DNA of 64,000 bases from contig NZ_LGIQ01000009.1 of the NCBI RefSeq assembly GCF_001187725.1, positions 1,549,493 through 1,613,492 on the forward strand, read 5' to 3'. Below, piece after piece: positions 1 through 8,380 of the stretch (the first letter of the stretch is position 1; every line of letters begins with the position of its first letter). The notes beneath the pieces were generated by a model, which saw only the letters and a list, made by a program, of their open reading frames with translations, had not been told where the DNA came from and ran no database searches. The DNA is from Brevibacillus reuszeri. Lineage in GTDB: Bacteria; Bacillota; Bacilli; Brevibacillales; Brevibacillaceae. Position numbers and translations under genes: made by a program.

Positions 1-61
1 CGCCGAACCCGGAGGGAGCAGATTTACAGTCTGCCGTGTTTAGCCACTTCACTATCTCCCC
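1..61 (-). tRNA. tRNA-Tyr (GTA), 3' part cut by window edge
   Basis: The minus strand reads GGGGAGATAG at its 5' end, and the anticodon loop CTGTAAA gives anticodon GTA. The variable region is long, as in class II tRNA-Tyr. The TpsiC arm and 3' end lie outside the window. It is the last visible gene of the leftward tRNA cluster. Confidence 0.88.
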
Positions 62-121
62 ATCATTTCCCAGAGAAGCATCATACATACAAGATACATA
101 ATTTGCTTTCAAGGTAATTGG

Positions 122-198
122 TGGTGCCGGCAATAGGACTTGAACCCACAACCCCCTGATTACAAGTCAGGTGCTCTACCAATTGAGCTATACCGGCA
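122..198 (-). tRNA. tRNA-Thr (TGT)
   Basis: Minus-strand cloverleaf from TGCCGGTATAGCTC to GCCGGCA, with anticodon loop CTTGTAA (anticodon TGT). The CCA end is encoded at 122-124. Reads leftward with the rest of the cluster. Confidence 0.95.
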
Positions 199-213
199 TA
201 TTTAGTTTATAGA

Positions 214-289
<76 letters not shown>

Positions 290-325
290 TCAAGCATTTT
301 TGTTCCACCATTGCTTGAGTAAGAA

Positions 326-402
326 TGGCGGAGCTGACGGGACTCGAACCCGCGACCTCCGGTGTGACAGACCGGCGTGAACTCCAACTTCACCACAGCT
401 CC
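326..402 (-). tRNA. tRNA-Asp (GTC)
   Basis: Minus-strand cloverleaf beginning GGAGCTGTGGTGAAG, with anticodon loop CTGTCAC (GTC), TpsiC arm GTTCGAGTC and encoded CCA. Confidence 0.95.
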
Positions 403-428
403 ATACTGATTGATTCGTTTTGTAAAAG

Positions 429-504
429 TGGTGGAGGCTGACGGGATCGAACCGCCGACCCTCTGCTTGTAAGGCAGATGCTCTCCCAGCTGAGCTAAGC
501 CTCC
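429..504 (-). tRNA. tRNA-Val (TAC)
   Basis: Minus-strand cloverleaf beginning GGAGGCTTAGCTCAG, with anticodon loop CTTACAA (TAC). CCA is encoded at 429-431. The roughly 110 bp between this gene and tRNA-Glu show no further RNA gene. Confidence 0.95.
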
Positions 505-614
505 AAATGCCCCAAAAAGTGAAGCGCAGCGTTGTAGCAACACCGATTACTTTTCGGGGACCCCGACAACTGAAAGATAATAAAAATATCAGCTTCACTT
601 TGCGAGGTATGGTA

Positions 615-691
615 TGGTGACCCGTAGGGGATTCGAACCCCTGTATGACAGCGTGAAAGGCTGCTGTGTTAAACCGCTTCACCAACGGGCC
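615..691 (-). tRNA. tRNA-Glu (TTC)
   Basis: Minus-strand cloverleaf beginning GGCCCGTTGGTGAAG, with anticodon loop CTTTCAC (TTC) and TpsiC arm GTTCGAATC. CCA is encoded at 615-617. Confidence 0.95.
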
Positions 692-711
692 AGGATTATG
701 AGTTGTAAAAG

Positions 712-787
712 TGGCTCCTCGGGACGGACTCGAACCGCCGACCGATCGGTTAACAGCCGATTGCTCTACCAACTGAGCTACCGAGGA
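712..787 (-). tRNA. tRNA-Asn (GTT)
   Basis: Minus-strand cloverleaf beginning TCCTCGGTAGCTCAG, with anticodon loop CTGTTAA (GTT). The 3' end reads CGAGGAGCCA with encoded CCA. Confidence 0.95.
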
Positions 788-796
788 ATAATTATG

Positions 797-872
797 TGGT
801 GGAGCTGAACGGGATCGAACCGATGACCTCCTGCTTGCAAGGCAGGCGCTCTCCCAACTGAGCTACAGCCCC
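797..872 (-). tRNA. tRNA-Ala (TGC)
   Basis: Minus-strand cloverleaf beginning GGGGCTGTAGCTCAG, with anticodon loop CTTGCAA (TGC). CCA is encoded at 797-799. Ile and Ala are often found inside rRNA operons; here they sit in a free-standing tRNA cluster. Confidence 0.95.
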
Positions 873-923
873 ATGAAAGGGTAATGCTATTTGCTTTGTT
901 TTACTTATGTAAGAAGTAGATAA

Positions 924-1004
<81 letters not shown>

Positions 1005-1019
1005 TCCCTCTAGATCTAT

Positions 1020-1048
1020 AATCTAGCATGGATTTTATTTCATTGCAA
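1020..1048 (-). promoter_or_regulatory. sigma-A-type promoter of the tRNA cluster
   Basis: On the minus strand TTGCAA (1048-1043) and TAGATT (1025-1020) are separated by 17 bp, and tRNA-Ile begins about 20 bp further on. This looks like the start of the whole nine-tRNA unit. Confidence 0.6.
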
Positions 1049-1102
1049 TAGAAAATTTGATTTTTTTTACCGACTCTGCTAAAAATTTTTCTGAAGTGCA
1101 TA

Positions 1103-1165
1103 AACAATAAAAAGAAACTCAGCTATCCTAGCATGTATCAGAATACATCGCTAGAATAGCTGAGT
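1103..1165 (-). terminator. Rho-independent terminator of gyrB
   Basis: Long hairpin at 1117-1165: a stem of about 22 bp, nearly perfect, closing on ATGTAT/ATACAT. On the minus strand it is followed by a T-rich tract (TTTCTTTTTATT). It ends the gyrB transcript before the tRNA promoter. Confidence 0.85.
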
Positions 1166-1177
1166 CTTCCTACATGA

Positions 1178-3103
1178 TTAAATATCGAGATCGCGTACGG
1201 TAGAAGCATACTGCTCGATAAATTCTCTACGAGGCTCTACTTCATCACCCATGAGAGTTTCAAAAACCATATCGGATTCCATCGCATCCTCCAGATTCAC
1301 TTGCAGGAGTGTACGCACGTTAGGATCCATAGTTGTATCCCACAGCTGATCCGCGTTCATCTCACCCAACCCTTTATAGCGCTGGATGTTTGGCTTCGGC
1401 ATCGTTTTCAGCGTTGAGAGAATCTCATCCCGCTGCTTGTCGGTATAAGCATAGTGCAGCTGCTTTCCTTGCTTAATGCTAAAGAGAGGCGGCTGTGCAA
1501 TATAAATATACCCCGCTTCAATAAGCTGTCTCATGTAACGATAGAAGAAAGTCAAAAGAAGCGTACGGATGTGAGATCCATCGACATCGGCATCCGTCAT
1601 GATTACTACCTTGTGATAGCGCGCTTTGGTAATATCAAAATCTTCGCCAACCCCGGTACCAAGTGCCGTAATGATCATGCGAATCTCATTATTACCAAGA
1701 ATTTTGTCCAAACGCGCTTTTTCCACGTTCAAGACTTTACCGCGCAAAGGCAGGATTGCCTGGAAGTGGCGATCACGGCCAGATTTAGCTGATCCGCCAG
1801 CAGAGTCTCCCTCTACAATGAACAGCTCGGACTCAGACGCGTCTTTGGAAGAGCAATCCGCCAGTTTACCCGGCAAAGCACTTACTTCCAGAGCACTCTT
1901 GCGGCGAGTCATTTCACGAGCTTTTTTCGCTGCTTCACGCGCTCTTGCAGCCATCAATGCCTTTTCAACGACCTTTTTCGCTACTCCCGGATTTTCCTCC
2001 ATGAAGCTATTGAAACGATCGCCGAAAACAGACTCTGTAATACTGCGAGCTTCCGAGTTGCCCAGCTTTGTTTTCGTTTGTCCTTCGAATTGAGGCTCTT
2101 GAATTTTTACGGAAATGATCGCGGTAATCCCTTCACGGACATCATCGCCGGAGAGATTCTGATCTTTTTCCTTCAAGAAATTAAACTTGCGGCTATAGTC
2201 GTTGATCACACGGGTAAGGGCTGTTTTAAAGCCTGTTTCGTGCGTTCCACCCTCATGTGTATTGATATTGTTGGCAAAAGAGTAAATGTTGCTGACGTAG
2301 CTGTCATTGTATTGAATCGCTACTTCGACCAGCAGACCATCTTTTTCTCCCTCACAATAAATAACCTCTTCATGCAATGCTTCCCTGTTTTTGTTCAGGT
2401 ACTCAACGAATTGCACGATACCGCCCTCGTAATGGAACGATTCCTCCCGCTCCTGTTCAGGACGTGCGTCTCTTAGCGTAATTCGCAGTCCCTTGTTTAG
2501 GAAAGCGAGCTCGCGAATCCGTTTTTGCAAAATGTCATATTCAAAAACGGTTGTCTCGGTAAAGATAGTCGGGTCTGGCTTAAACGTAACCTTGGTTCCT
2601 GTCTCTTCGGTTTCCCCAATGATAGCGAGATCCGCTTCAGGAGCACCTACGCTAAAACGCATGTGATAAATGCTGCCGTTTTGCTTAACTTCAACTTCCA
2701 TCCACTCGGAGAGCGCGTTCACAACCGAGCTACCTACACCATGGAGACCACCGGAAACCTTGTACCCGCCGCCGCCAAATTTACCACCGGCATGCAGAAC
2801 GGTCAAAACGGTTTCTACCGTTGATTTCCCTGTCTTTTCATGAATACCGGTTGGAATCCCCCGGCCATTATCGGTTACAGCTATGGAGTTGTCCGGCTGA
2901 ATGACTACCAAAATATCGTCACAGTAACCGGCAAGCGCTTCGTCGATGGCGTTGTCGACAATCTCCCATACCAGGTGATGCAAACCGCGGCCGCTGGTCG
3001 AACCGATGTACATGCCGGGACGTTTCCGAACTGCCTCTAACCCTTCCAGCACCTGAATCTGACTAGCATCGTAGTTTGTATCTTTCGTCGTCACTTGATC
3101 CAC
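1178..3103 (-). CDS. gyrB: DNA gyrase subunit B
   Basis: Gyrase B is the ATPase and TOPRIM subunit of the type II topoisomerase that adds negative supercoils ahead of forks. The 641-residue length is normal. The N-terminal GHKL ATPase shows EIVDNAIDEA, DNGRGIP and the GGLHGVGSSVVNALS lid. The TOPRIM part shows the EGDSAGGSA and TDADVDGSHI metal motifs, and the C-terminus has the QRYKGLGEMN motif. The start is GTG at 3103, three bases after the remB stop, with GGAGGAG a little upstream. It is the last gene of the dnaA-led block and ends at a strong terminator. The gyrA gene, usually next, is not in the visible 1.2 kb beyond it. Confidence 0.98.
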   Translation of the reverse strand: MDQVTTKDTNYDASQIQVLEGLEAVRKRPGMYIGSTSGRGLHHLVWEIVDNAIDEALAGYCDDILVVIQPDNSIAVTDNGRGIPTGIHEKTGKSTVETVLTVLHAGGKFGGGGYKVSGGLHGVGSSVVNALSEWMEVEVKQNGSIYHMRFSVGAPEADLAIIGETEETGTKVTFKPDPTIFTETTVFEYDILQKRIRELAFLNKGLRITLRDARPEQEREESFHYEGGIVQFVEYLNKNREALHEEVIYCEGEKDGLLVEVAIQYNDSYVSNIYSFANNINTHEGGTHETGFKTALTRVINDYSRKFNFLKEKDQNLSGDDVREGITAIISVKIQEPQFEGQTKTKLGNSEARSITESVFGDRFNSFMEENPGVAKKVVEKALMAARAREAAKKAREMTRRKSALEVSALPGKLADCSSKDASESELFIVEGDSAGGSAKSGRDRHFQAILPLRGKVLNVEKARLDKILGNNEIRMIITALGTGVGEDFDITKARYHKVVIMTDADVDGSHIRTLLLTFFYRYMRQLIEAGYIYIAQPPLFSIKQGKQLHYAYTDKQRDEILSTLKTMPKPNIQRYKGLGEMNADQLWDTTMDPNVRTLLQVNLEDAMESDMVFETLMGDEVEPRREFIEQYASTVRDLDI

Positions 3104-3106
3104 TAC

Positions 3107-3391
3107 TTAAGTCAACTCCTCCACTTCAGCTTGTACTAAGGGAACCTGATCCAAGCTGTCCACGAACTGAGCGCGTCGCTTTAGCGTCAGAGAAGAAATA
3201 GGTGAACAGTATATGGCATCTTGGGTGATCACATACGACTTGGTTTCTTCCTCGCTGTGATCCACAACGGTTTTCCGTTTTTCAAGCAAGAAAGCCTTAT
3301 TGATTTTCGAGGATTTCACCGTCTGATGATCAAGAATGGAAATCACTTCCTTCGTGCTCACCACAGTATCTCCACCAATGTGTATAAACAT
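3107..3391 (-). CDS. remB: Extracellular matrix regulator RemB (DUF370 family)
   Basis: A 94-residue DUF370-family protein. The family includes RemA and RemB of B. subtilis, small DNA-binding regulators of biofilm matrix genes. The N-terminus MFIHIGGDTVVSTKEVISIL and a lysine/arginine-rich middle match YaaB/RemB. It sits between recF and gyrB, exactly where yaaB lies in B. subtilis, three bases upstream of gyrB. Function is inferred from family and position. Confidence 0.88.
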   Translation of the reverse strand: MFIHIGGDTVVSTKEVISILDHQTVKSSKINKAFLLEKRKTVVDHSEEETKSYVITQDAIYCSPISSLTLKRRAQFVDSLDQVPLVQAEVEELT

Positions 3392-3401
3392 CCCTGATCC
3401 C

Positions 3402-4520
3402 CTACCTTTCTCCCGAGATTTTCCCTTCCTTCACGTAGAAACGAGAGGCTTGCTGGAGAACCTGATGCTTTAAGCCTTCCACACCCGTTGTGCTTACAAA
3501 CGTCTGTACCCGATCCTTGATGGTTTCGAGTAACAGTGTCTGTCGATGTTCATCTAACTCTGACAAGACATCATCCAACAAAAGAACCGGGTATTCGCCC
3601 ACTTCTTCTTTTATTAGCTCAATTTCGGCCAATTTGATGGACAGCGCACTGGTACGCTGCTGCCCCTGCGAACCGTACGTTTGTACATCCATGTTGTTCA
3701 TTTTAAGTGAAAAATCATCACGGTGTGGCCCAATCATGGTGCTTCCCCGCATGATCTCTCGGTCCCGAACTTCTTCATAAGCAGCGAGCAGCTGATCGAC
3801 AGCCTGTTCTGCCGACATCTCTTCCGTAACTGGCGAAGAGTTTTGGTAATGCAAAGAAAGCAATTCCCTCCCATCGGTAATGCCAGTGTGGATTTCTTGT
3901 GCCCACGTTTCCAGCTTCCGAATAAACTCAAATCGCTTCCGTAACAATTTTACCGCTAAATCAGCTAATTGGGTATTCCAAATTGCCAGCATTTCCAGCG
4001 AGTTACTTTTTTTCATTCCCAGATCCTTCAAAAGCTGATTTCGCTGGGCCAGCACCTTGTTGTAATTGCTTAAATAATATAGATATGTCGGAGAAACCTG
4101 TCCTATTTCCATATCAATAAATCGTCTGCGCTGCGCAGGAGCTCCTTTGACGATGGACAAATCCTCCGGGGCAAACATAACGACATTCAAAGCTCCAACA
4201 TAGGCACTGAGCTTCTGCTGTTCCATTCCGTTGATTTTGGCTCGCTTTCCCTTCGCTGTCAACTGCAGCTCCAAACGAACAGAACCGTAGCGACGAAGAA
4301 CATCGCTACGGATAGCGGCATAATCAGCCTCCCAGCCGATCAGCTCCTTATCGCGGGGCGTTCGATGGGATTTGGCCAGGGCCAAAACGTATATGGATTC
4401 CAGAACATTGGTTTTTCCTTGCGCATTGTTGCCAATAAAGAGCTGAATCTGACCGTCAAAAGACAGGGACAGGGATTCGTAATTGCGATAGTTGGTTAGC
4501 GAAAGGTTCTTGAGAAACAA
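3402..4520 (-). CDS. recF: DNA replication/repair protein RecF
   Basis: SMC-like ABC ATPase that helps load RecA at single-strand gaps during repair and fork restart. At 372 residues it is of standard length. The Walker A motif GNNAQGKTN lies near residue 30, the ABC signature GSQGQQRTSALS is in the C-terminal third, and Walker B LLLDDVLSELD follows it. The start is TTG at 4520, with GAGGAGAG about ten bases upstream; no ATG fits. It starts 16 bp after the yaaA stop and is followed closely by remB. Confidence 0.97.
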   Translation of the reverse strand: MFLKNLSLTNYRNYESLSLSFDGQIQLFIGNNAQGKTNVLESIYVLALAKSHRTPRDKELIGWEADYAAIRSDVLRRYGSVRLELQLTAKGKRAKINGMEQQKLSAYVGALNVVMFAPEDLSIVKGAPAQRRRFIDMEIGQVSPTYLYYLSNYNKVLAQRNQLLKDLGMKKSNSLEMLAIWNTQLADLAVKLLRKRFEFIRKLETWAQEIHTGITDGRELLSLHYQNSSPVTEEMSAEQAVDQLLAAYEEVRDREIMRGSTMIGPHRDDFSLKMNNMDVQTYGSQGQQRTSALSIKLAEIELIKEEVGEYPVLLLDDVLSELDEHRQTLLLETIKDRVQTFVSTTGVEGLKHQVLQQASRFYVKEGKISGER

Positions 4521-4536
4521 GAATCACGCTCTCCTC

Positions 4537-4752
4537 TCAGGGGCGTACTACTTGATAGCGGCCAAAGCCTTCAATCGCCACTTCATCGCCAGGATATAGC
4601 TTGCGGCCACGACGGTTATCCAGCTCACCGTTAATCTGGATCGGTACTTCGGCCAAAAATGCTTTTGCCATACCGCCTGTGTCAATGACTTCCGCCAGCT
4701 TCAAAAATTGCCCAAGAGTTATATAGTCGGTCTTGATGGAAACCTCACCCAT
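4537..4752 (-). CDS. yaaA: S4-domain RNA-binding protein YaaA
   Basis: A 71-residue protein that is almost entirely one S4 RNA-binding fold (ITLGQFLKLA, then GGMAKAFL, then NRRGRKLYPGD). In Bacilli this gene sits between dnaN and recF. It has been linked to ribosome assembly, but its exact role is not settled. The ATG at 4752 is preceded by AAAGGAG at good spacing. Confidence 0.9.
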   Translation of the reverse strand: MGEVSIKTDYITLGQFLKLAEVIDTGGMAKAFLAEVPIQINGELDNRRGRKLYPGDEVAIEGFGRYQVVRP

Positions 4753-4801
4753 GGTTTGGCTCCTTTCTTTTACGTAAAAACAACCTTTTACGAAAAAATG
4801 C

Positions 4802-5941
4802 TTAGTAAGTGCGTACTGGCAGGATCAGATGCAGCATCCAGTCGTGGTCTGTCGGACGAATAACGAACGGACTCATCGGACCAGTAAAGCTTGCTTTGAT
4901 TTCTGTGCTATCGATCGCGCGCAGTGCATCAATCATATACTTGGCGTTGAAAGAGATCTTGAGTTCCTCGCCATTCATCGCTTTTGGTAACAAAATATCT
5001 GTTACTTTCCCAATTTCGGGTGCATTTGAGGTAATTTCGACAGTGCCGTCAGACAACGTAACCAGCTTGACTACGTTGGATTTTCCTTCGCGACTGAGCA
5101 AGGAAGCGCGCTCGATCGATTGCAGCAATTCCTTGGTGCTCACAGTAATTTCGGTTTTGCTGCCTTGTGGAATGATTCGAGTCGTGTCAGGATAGGTTCC
5201 CTCCAACAGACGGGAGTAGAACAGAATATGTTTCGACTTCACCAGAATCTGGTTTTCTGCTACGACGATATCAGCAGGATTTTGGTCATCATCCAATATT
5301 TTTACCAGTTCATTGCAACTTTTACCCGGTACGACAACGTTATGAAAGGAAAGATCATCAGGGCATTCCACCATTGCTGTACGACTAGCCAAACGGTGGC
5401 TATCTGTAGCAACAAAGCGCAGCTCTCCTTGATCAAGCGACCACATCAAACCGGTCAAAATGGGACGCATTTCAGATGTCGAAACACCAAAAACGGTTTG
5501 TCGAATCATAGCTTTCAGAAGATCACAGGGAACACTGAATACTTTATCCTCTTCCAGGTGTGGCAATTGAGGGAATTCGCTTGCATCCATCCCGTTGATT
5601 GTAAATTCAGCTTGACCCGAACGGATTTGCGTCACCAAACGATCATCCACCTGGATGTGAATTTCGTTACTAGGCAGCTTGCGCACGATCTCACTGAAAA
5701 TGCGAGCTGTCAGCACGATGCTACCAGGTTTGTGAATCGTAACTCCCCATTCTCCTGCTTCTTCCAAAGGAATTTGAACCTCAATGGATACATCAGAATC
5801 ACTTGCAGTCAGGGTAAGTCCTTCATCATCCGTTTTTATCTTGATCCCGGTTAAAATCGGAATAGTTGTTCGGCTGGAAACCGCTTTGCTAACATGCGAT
5901 ACGGCATTGGATAGCTTGTCTCGCTGAACGGTAATATGCAT
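4802..5941 (-). CDS. dnaN: DNA polymerase III sliding clamp, beta subunit
   Basis: Ring-shaped processivity clamp that tethers DNA polymerase III and many partner proteins to DNA. The 379-residue product has the three-fold repeated clamp architecture and ends in the conserved C-terminal segment LILPVRTY. An upstream in-frame ATG at 5971 exists, but the ATG at 5941 is preceded by GAGGGAGGA and gives the usual N-terminus MHITVQRDKL, so it is preferred. It follows dnaA across a 207-bp gap that carries the unwinding module of oriC. Confidence 0.97.
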   Translation of the reverse strand: MHITVQRDKLSNAVSHVSKAVSSRTTIPILTGIKIKTDDEGLTLTASDSDVSIEVQIPLEEAGEWGVTIHKPGSIVLTARIFSEIVRKLPSNEIHIQVDDRLVTQIRSGQAEFTINGMDASEFPQLPHLEEDKVFSVPCDLLKAMIRQTVFGVSTSEMRPILTGLMWSLDQGELRFVATDSHRLASRTAMVECPDDLSFHNVVVPGKSCNELVKILDDDQNPADIVVAENQILVKSKHILFYSRLLEGTYPDTTRIIPQGSKTEITVSTKELLQSIERASLLSREGKSNVVKLVTLSDGTVEITSNAPEIGKVTDILLPKAMNGEELKISFNAKYMIDALRAIDSTEIKASFTGPMSPFVIRPTDHDWMLHLILPVRTY

Positions 5942-6009
5942 CGATTGTTCCTCCCTCTTTGTAGGCGCCATTTTTTTGCGAGCTCGTGCATAATGGCTGC
6001 GCCTCTTTC

Positions 6010-6080
6010 ATATCTTATTAGGATATATCTTTTTAACAGAAGTAGTAATAGGGCCTGTGGATTTGTGGATATGTGGATCG
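6010..6080. other. oriC: oriC unwinding module: AT-rich DUE, DnaA-trios and overlapping DnaA boxes
   Basis: In the dnaA-dnaN gap an AT-rich stretch (6010-6038) runs into TAG-TAA-TAG (6043-6051). A GC-rich tetrad follows, then three head-to-tail DnaA-box-like 9-mers: TGTGGATTT (6056-6064), TGTGGATAT (6064-6072) and TGTGGATCG (6072-6080), each sharing one base with the next. This order (trios, GC spacer, boxes) is the basal unwinding arrangement described for B. subtilis oriC. I infer that strand opening starts here. Confidence 0.8.
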
Positions 6081-6095
6081 ATTACGTTAAAGAGA

Positions 6096-6133
6096 GCCTA
6101 TACACATGTGGGTAAGTTGTGTATAGGCTTTTT
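6096..6133. terminator. Hairpin between dnaA and dnaN
   Basis: A perfect 11-bp stem (GCCTATACACA and its complement, loop of about 11) lies just after dnaA. The plus-strand side is followed by five Ts and the minus-strand side by TCTCTTT. It probably reduces read-through from dnaA into dnaN and may act in both directions. Confidence 0.55.
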
Positions 6134-6148
6134 GCGTTATTCACAGGT

Positions 6149-7510
6149 TTAGTGGTGAGCTTTTAATTTTTCAATGAGCGATTGAATCGTTGTTTGCATT
6201 TGCGGATCACTAGCCAGGGCACGAGAGATTTTTTCGTGGGCATGAATGACTGTTGTGTGGTCACGACCACCGAATTCGTCTCCGATTTTTGGCAGAGATG
6301 CATCTGTCAGCTCTCTAGAGAGGTACATCGCGATTTGTCTAGGGAAAGCAACGGTTTTGGTCCGTTTTTTCGCTTTGAAATCTTCCAGCTTGAGATTATA
6401 TGCTTCTCCCACAGCTCGCTGAATATCTATGATCGTAATCACACGTGGGCGAGATGACGGGATGATATCTTTCAATGCTTCCGCAGCCAGTTGGGTATCA
6501 ATATCGCGATTAATCAGGGAAGAGTAGGCAACGACACGAATCAGCGCACCTTCCAGCTCGCGAATATTGCTATCAATCTGGTTAGCGATGTATGCCATAA
6601 CTTCATTAGGAATGTCCAGATTCTCCGCTTTCGCCTTTTTACGCAAAATGGCGATCCGTGTTTCTAAATCAGGAGGCTGGATATCCGTGATAAGACCCCA
6701 TTCAAATCTGGAGCGCAAACGATCCTCTAGTGTCGGGATCTCTTTTGGAGGCCGGTCAGAGGAGATGATAATTTGCTTGCTTTCTTCGTGCAAAGCATTG
6801 AATGTATGGAAAAACTCTTCTTGGGTAGACTCTTTTCCAGCAAGGAACTGAATATCATCAATTAAAAGGACATCTACGCTCCGATATTTGTTGCGGAATT
6901 CGACGGCCTTGTTGTCTCGAATCGAGTTGATGAACTCATTTGTAAACTTCTCAGATGACAAATAAACCACTTTCGCTGAGGGATTGTGCTGAATGACATA
7001 ATGGCCAATTGCATGCATCAAGTGGGTTTTGCCAAGTCCGACACCCCCGTAAATAAAGAGGGGATTGTATGCTTTCGCTGGAGCTTCTGCGACTGCAAGA
7101 GAGGCCGCGTGTGCGAATCTGTTCCCGGAGCCAATGACGAACGTGTCAAAGGTGTATTTGGGATTCAGTATACTGGGCGGTTGATCGTCCGCAGCAGTAG
7201 GTGGAGCACTGGTTTTTACCCGAGGGCTAGGCTGTTCATCGGCAAATGCGGGGTCGGGATTTTGCAAGACGACGAATTTTACCTTCATATTGATACCAGT
7301 TACTTCATATAGTGTATCGGTAATCAGTTGTGCGTACCTGGTTTCGAGCCAATCTCTTGCAAAGTCATTGGGCGCGACAACTATCAGAGCATCTTCCTCT
7401 AACGTAGTTGCTTTCGTCGCTTTCAGCCAGGTATCAAAACTGGGTTTGCTTAGCGATTTTTCTATCTTGGCCAAAACCTTGCGCCATAGCTCGCTAATCG
7501 CTGCATCCAA
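6149..7510 (-). CDS. dnaA: Chromosomal replication initiator protein DnaA
   Basis: AAA+ initiator that binds 9-mer DnaA boxes and opens oriC. Domain I (about residues 1-85) is followed by a short proline-rich linker. The AAA+ core has Walker A GGVGLGKTH near residue 155 and Walker B VLLIDDIQFL. The C-terminal domain carries the DnaA signature around GGRDHTTVIHAHEKI. Longer in-frame starts exist, but the TTG at 7510 has AAGGAGGG seven bases upstream and gives 453 residues, so it is chosen. It reads leftward away from the DnaA-box field and heads the dnaN-yaaA-recF-remB-gyrB series. The many boxes upstream imply autoregulation. Confidence 0.97.
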   Translation of the reverse strand: MDAAISELWRKVLAKIEKSLSKPSFDTWLKATKATTLEEDALIVVAPNDFARDWLETRYAQLITDTLYEVTGINMKVKFVVLQNPDPAFADEQPSPRVKTSAPPTAADDQPPSILNPKYTFDTFVIGSGNRFAHAASLAVAEAPAKAYNPLFIYGGVGLGKTHLMHAIGHYVIQHNPSAKVVYLSSEKFTNEFINSIRDNKAVEFRNKYRSVDVLLIDDIQFLAGKESTQEEFFHTFNALHEESKQIIISSDRPPKEIPTLEDRLRSRFEWGLITDIQPPDLETRIAILRKKAKAENLDIPNEVMAYIANQIDSNIRELEGALIRVVAYSSLINRDIDTQLAAEALKDIIPSSRPRVITIIDIQRAVGEAYNLKLEDFKAKKRTKTVAFPRQIAMYLSRELTDASLPKIGDEFGGRDHTTVIHAHEKISRALASDPQMQTTIQSLIEKLKAHH

Positions 7511-7630
7511 CCAGAATCCCTCCTTTTGGGCCATCCGTAAAATAGTTTCATCCAAACGAAAATATAACGAAAAAAGTGCAAAATCGTGTTAGGTGCGACC
7601 GAATTGTCAACATGGTCGATGGTTGTCGAC

Positions 7631-7968
7631 TGTGGATAAAAATAGTCGAAAAAAAGGGAATACACCCGGAGAAGAGAAAAAAAGCAGACGATTATCCTCA
7701 CCCTTGTGAGTAACAACATACACAATGGAGGAAATCTGTCCACAAACTTATCCACATGCTGTGGAAAACCTTTTTTGCCTTCTGAAGTTATTCACGTTTC
7801 AAAACAAAAACATAATAACAGATATAACGCATGGTATCAATGGTTTTTTCATACTTATCCACAAACACAACCTCTGGTACCTGGTACATATGCACATGTC
7901 CATATTTTGTGTACAAGCTGTAGATAAACTTGTCGAAATCTGTTTTTGTGGATAAAATGATATCCACA
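7631..7968. other. oriC: oriC DnaA-box field upstream of dnaA
   Basis: The 583-bp dnaA-rpmH gap holds four perfect 9-mer DnaA boxes: TGTGGATAA at 7631-7639 and 7947-7955, and TTATCCACA at 7748-7756 and 7855-7863. Near matches occur at 7692-7700, 7760-7768, 7788-7796, 7919-7927 and 7960-7968. The region divides leftward dnaA from rightward rpmH. With the dnaA-dnaN module it forms a bipartite origin of the Bacillus type. Confidence 0.92.
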
Positions 7969-8026
7969 GCCCTTGGGAAATAGTTTTGTGGGGATATTTT
8001 CCTTGGTAAATGAATTCCACTGTCAC

Positions 8027-8055
8027 TTGACTTTTTAGGTATATGTTTTTATAAT
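8027..8055 (+). promoter_or_regulatory. Promoter of rpmH
   Basis: TTGACT (8027-8032) and TATAAT (8050-8055) are separated by 17 bp, and the rpmH start codon lies about 40 bp downstream. This is a strong sigma-A-type promoter facing away from oriC. Confidence 0.8.
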
Positions 8056-8093
8056 GCAAAAGAATGTCTGTGCAAGGCGGAGGTGTATAGTTA

Positions 8094-8228
8094 ATGAGAC
8101 CAACATTTAATCCTAACAACCGTAAGCGCAAAAAGGATCATGGATTCCGTAAGCGCATGAGCACGAAAAATGGCCGTAAAATTTTGGCTGCTCGTCGTCA
8201 AAGAGGTAGAAAAGTTCTTTCCGCTTAG
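8094..8228 (+). CDS. rpmH: 50S ribosomal protein L34
   Basis: A 44-residue, very basic protein starting MRPTFNPNNRKRKKDHGFRK and ending GRKVLSA, which is typical L34. GGCGGAGGT lies upstream of the ATG at normal spacing. It is the first rightward gene after oriC, as in most bacteria, but a terminator directly follows and the usual neighbour rnpA is displaced by 1.2 kb. Confidence 0.97.
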   Translation: MRPTFNPNNRKRKKDHGFRKRMSTKNGRKILAARRQRGRKVLSA

Positions 8229-8251
8229 GCCACACTTACAGTGGCCTTTTT
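8228..8251 (+). terminator. Rho-independent terminator after rpmH
   Basis: GGCCAC stem, seven-base loop, GTGGCC, then TTTTT. It overlaps the last base of rpmH. Its position means rpmH is transcribed apart from rnpA. Confidence 0.85.
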
Positions 8252-8380
8252 GTTTGCGATTTTAGTCGGAAAATTCTTTGTTCATGCGAAAGAGGAAGTC
8301 CTGCGAAAATGTGGAACCCTTTTTGGAGGAGTTTAATTACCTAGCTACTAAAAGGGTGAGACAAAAGGCAGGGAGAACTG

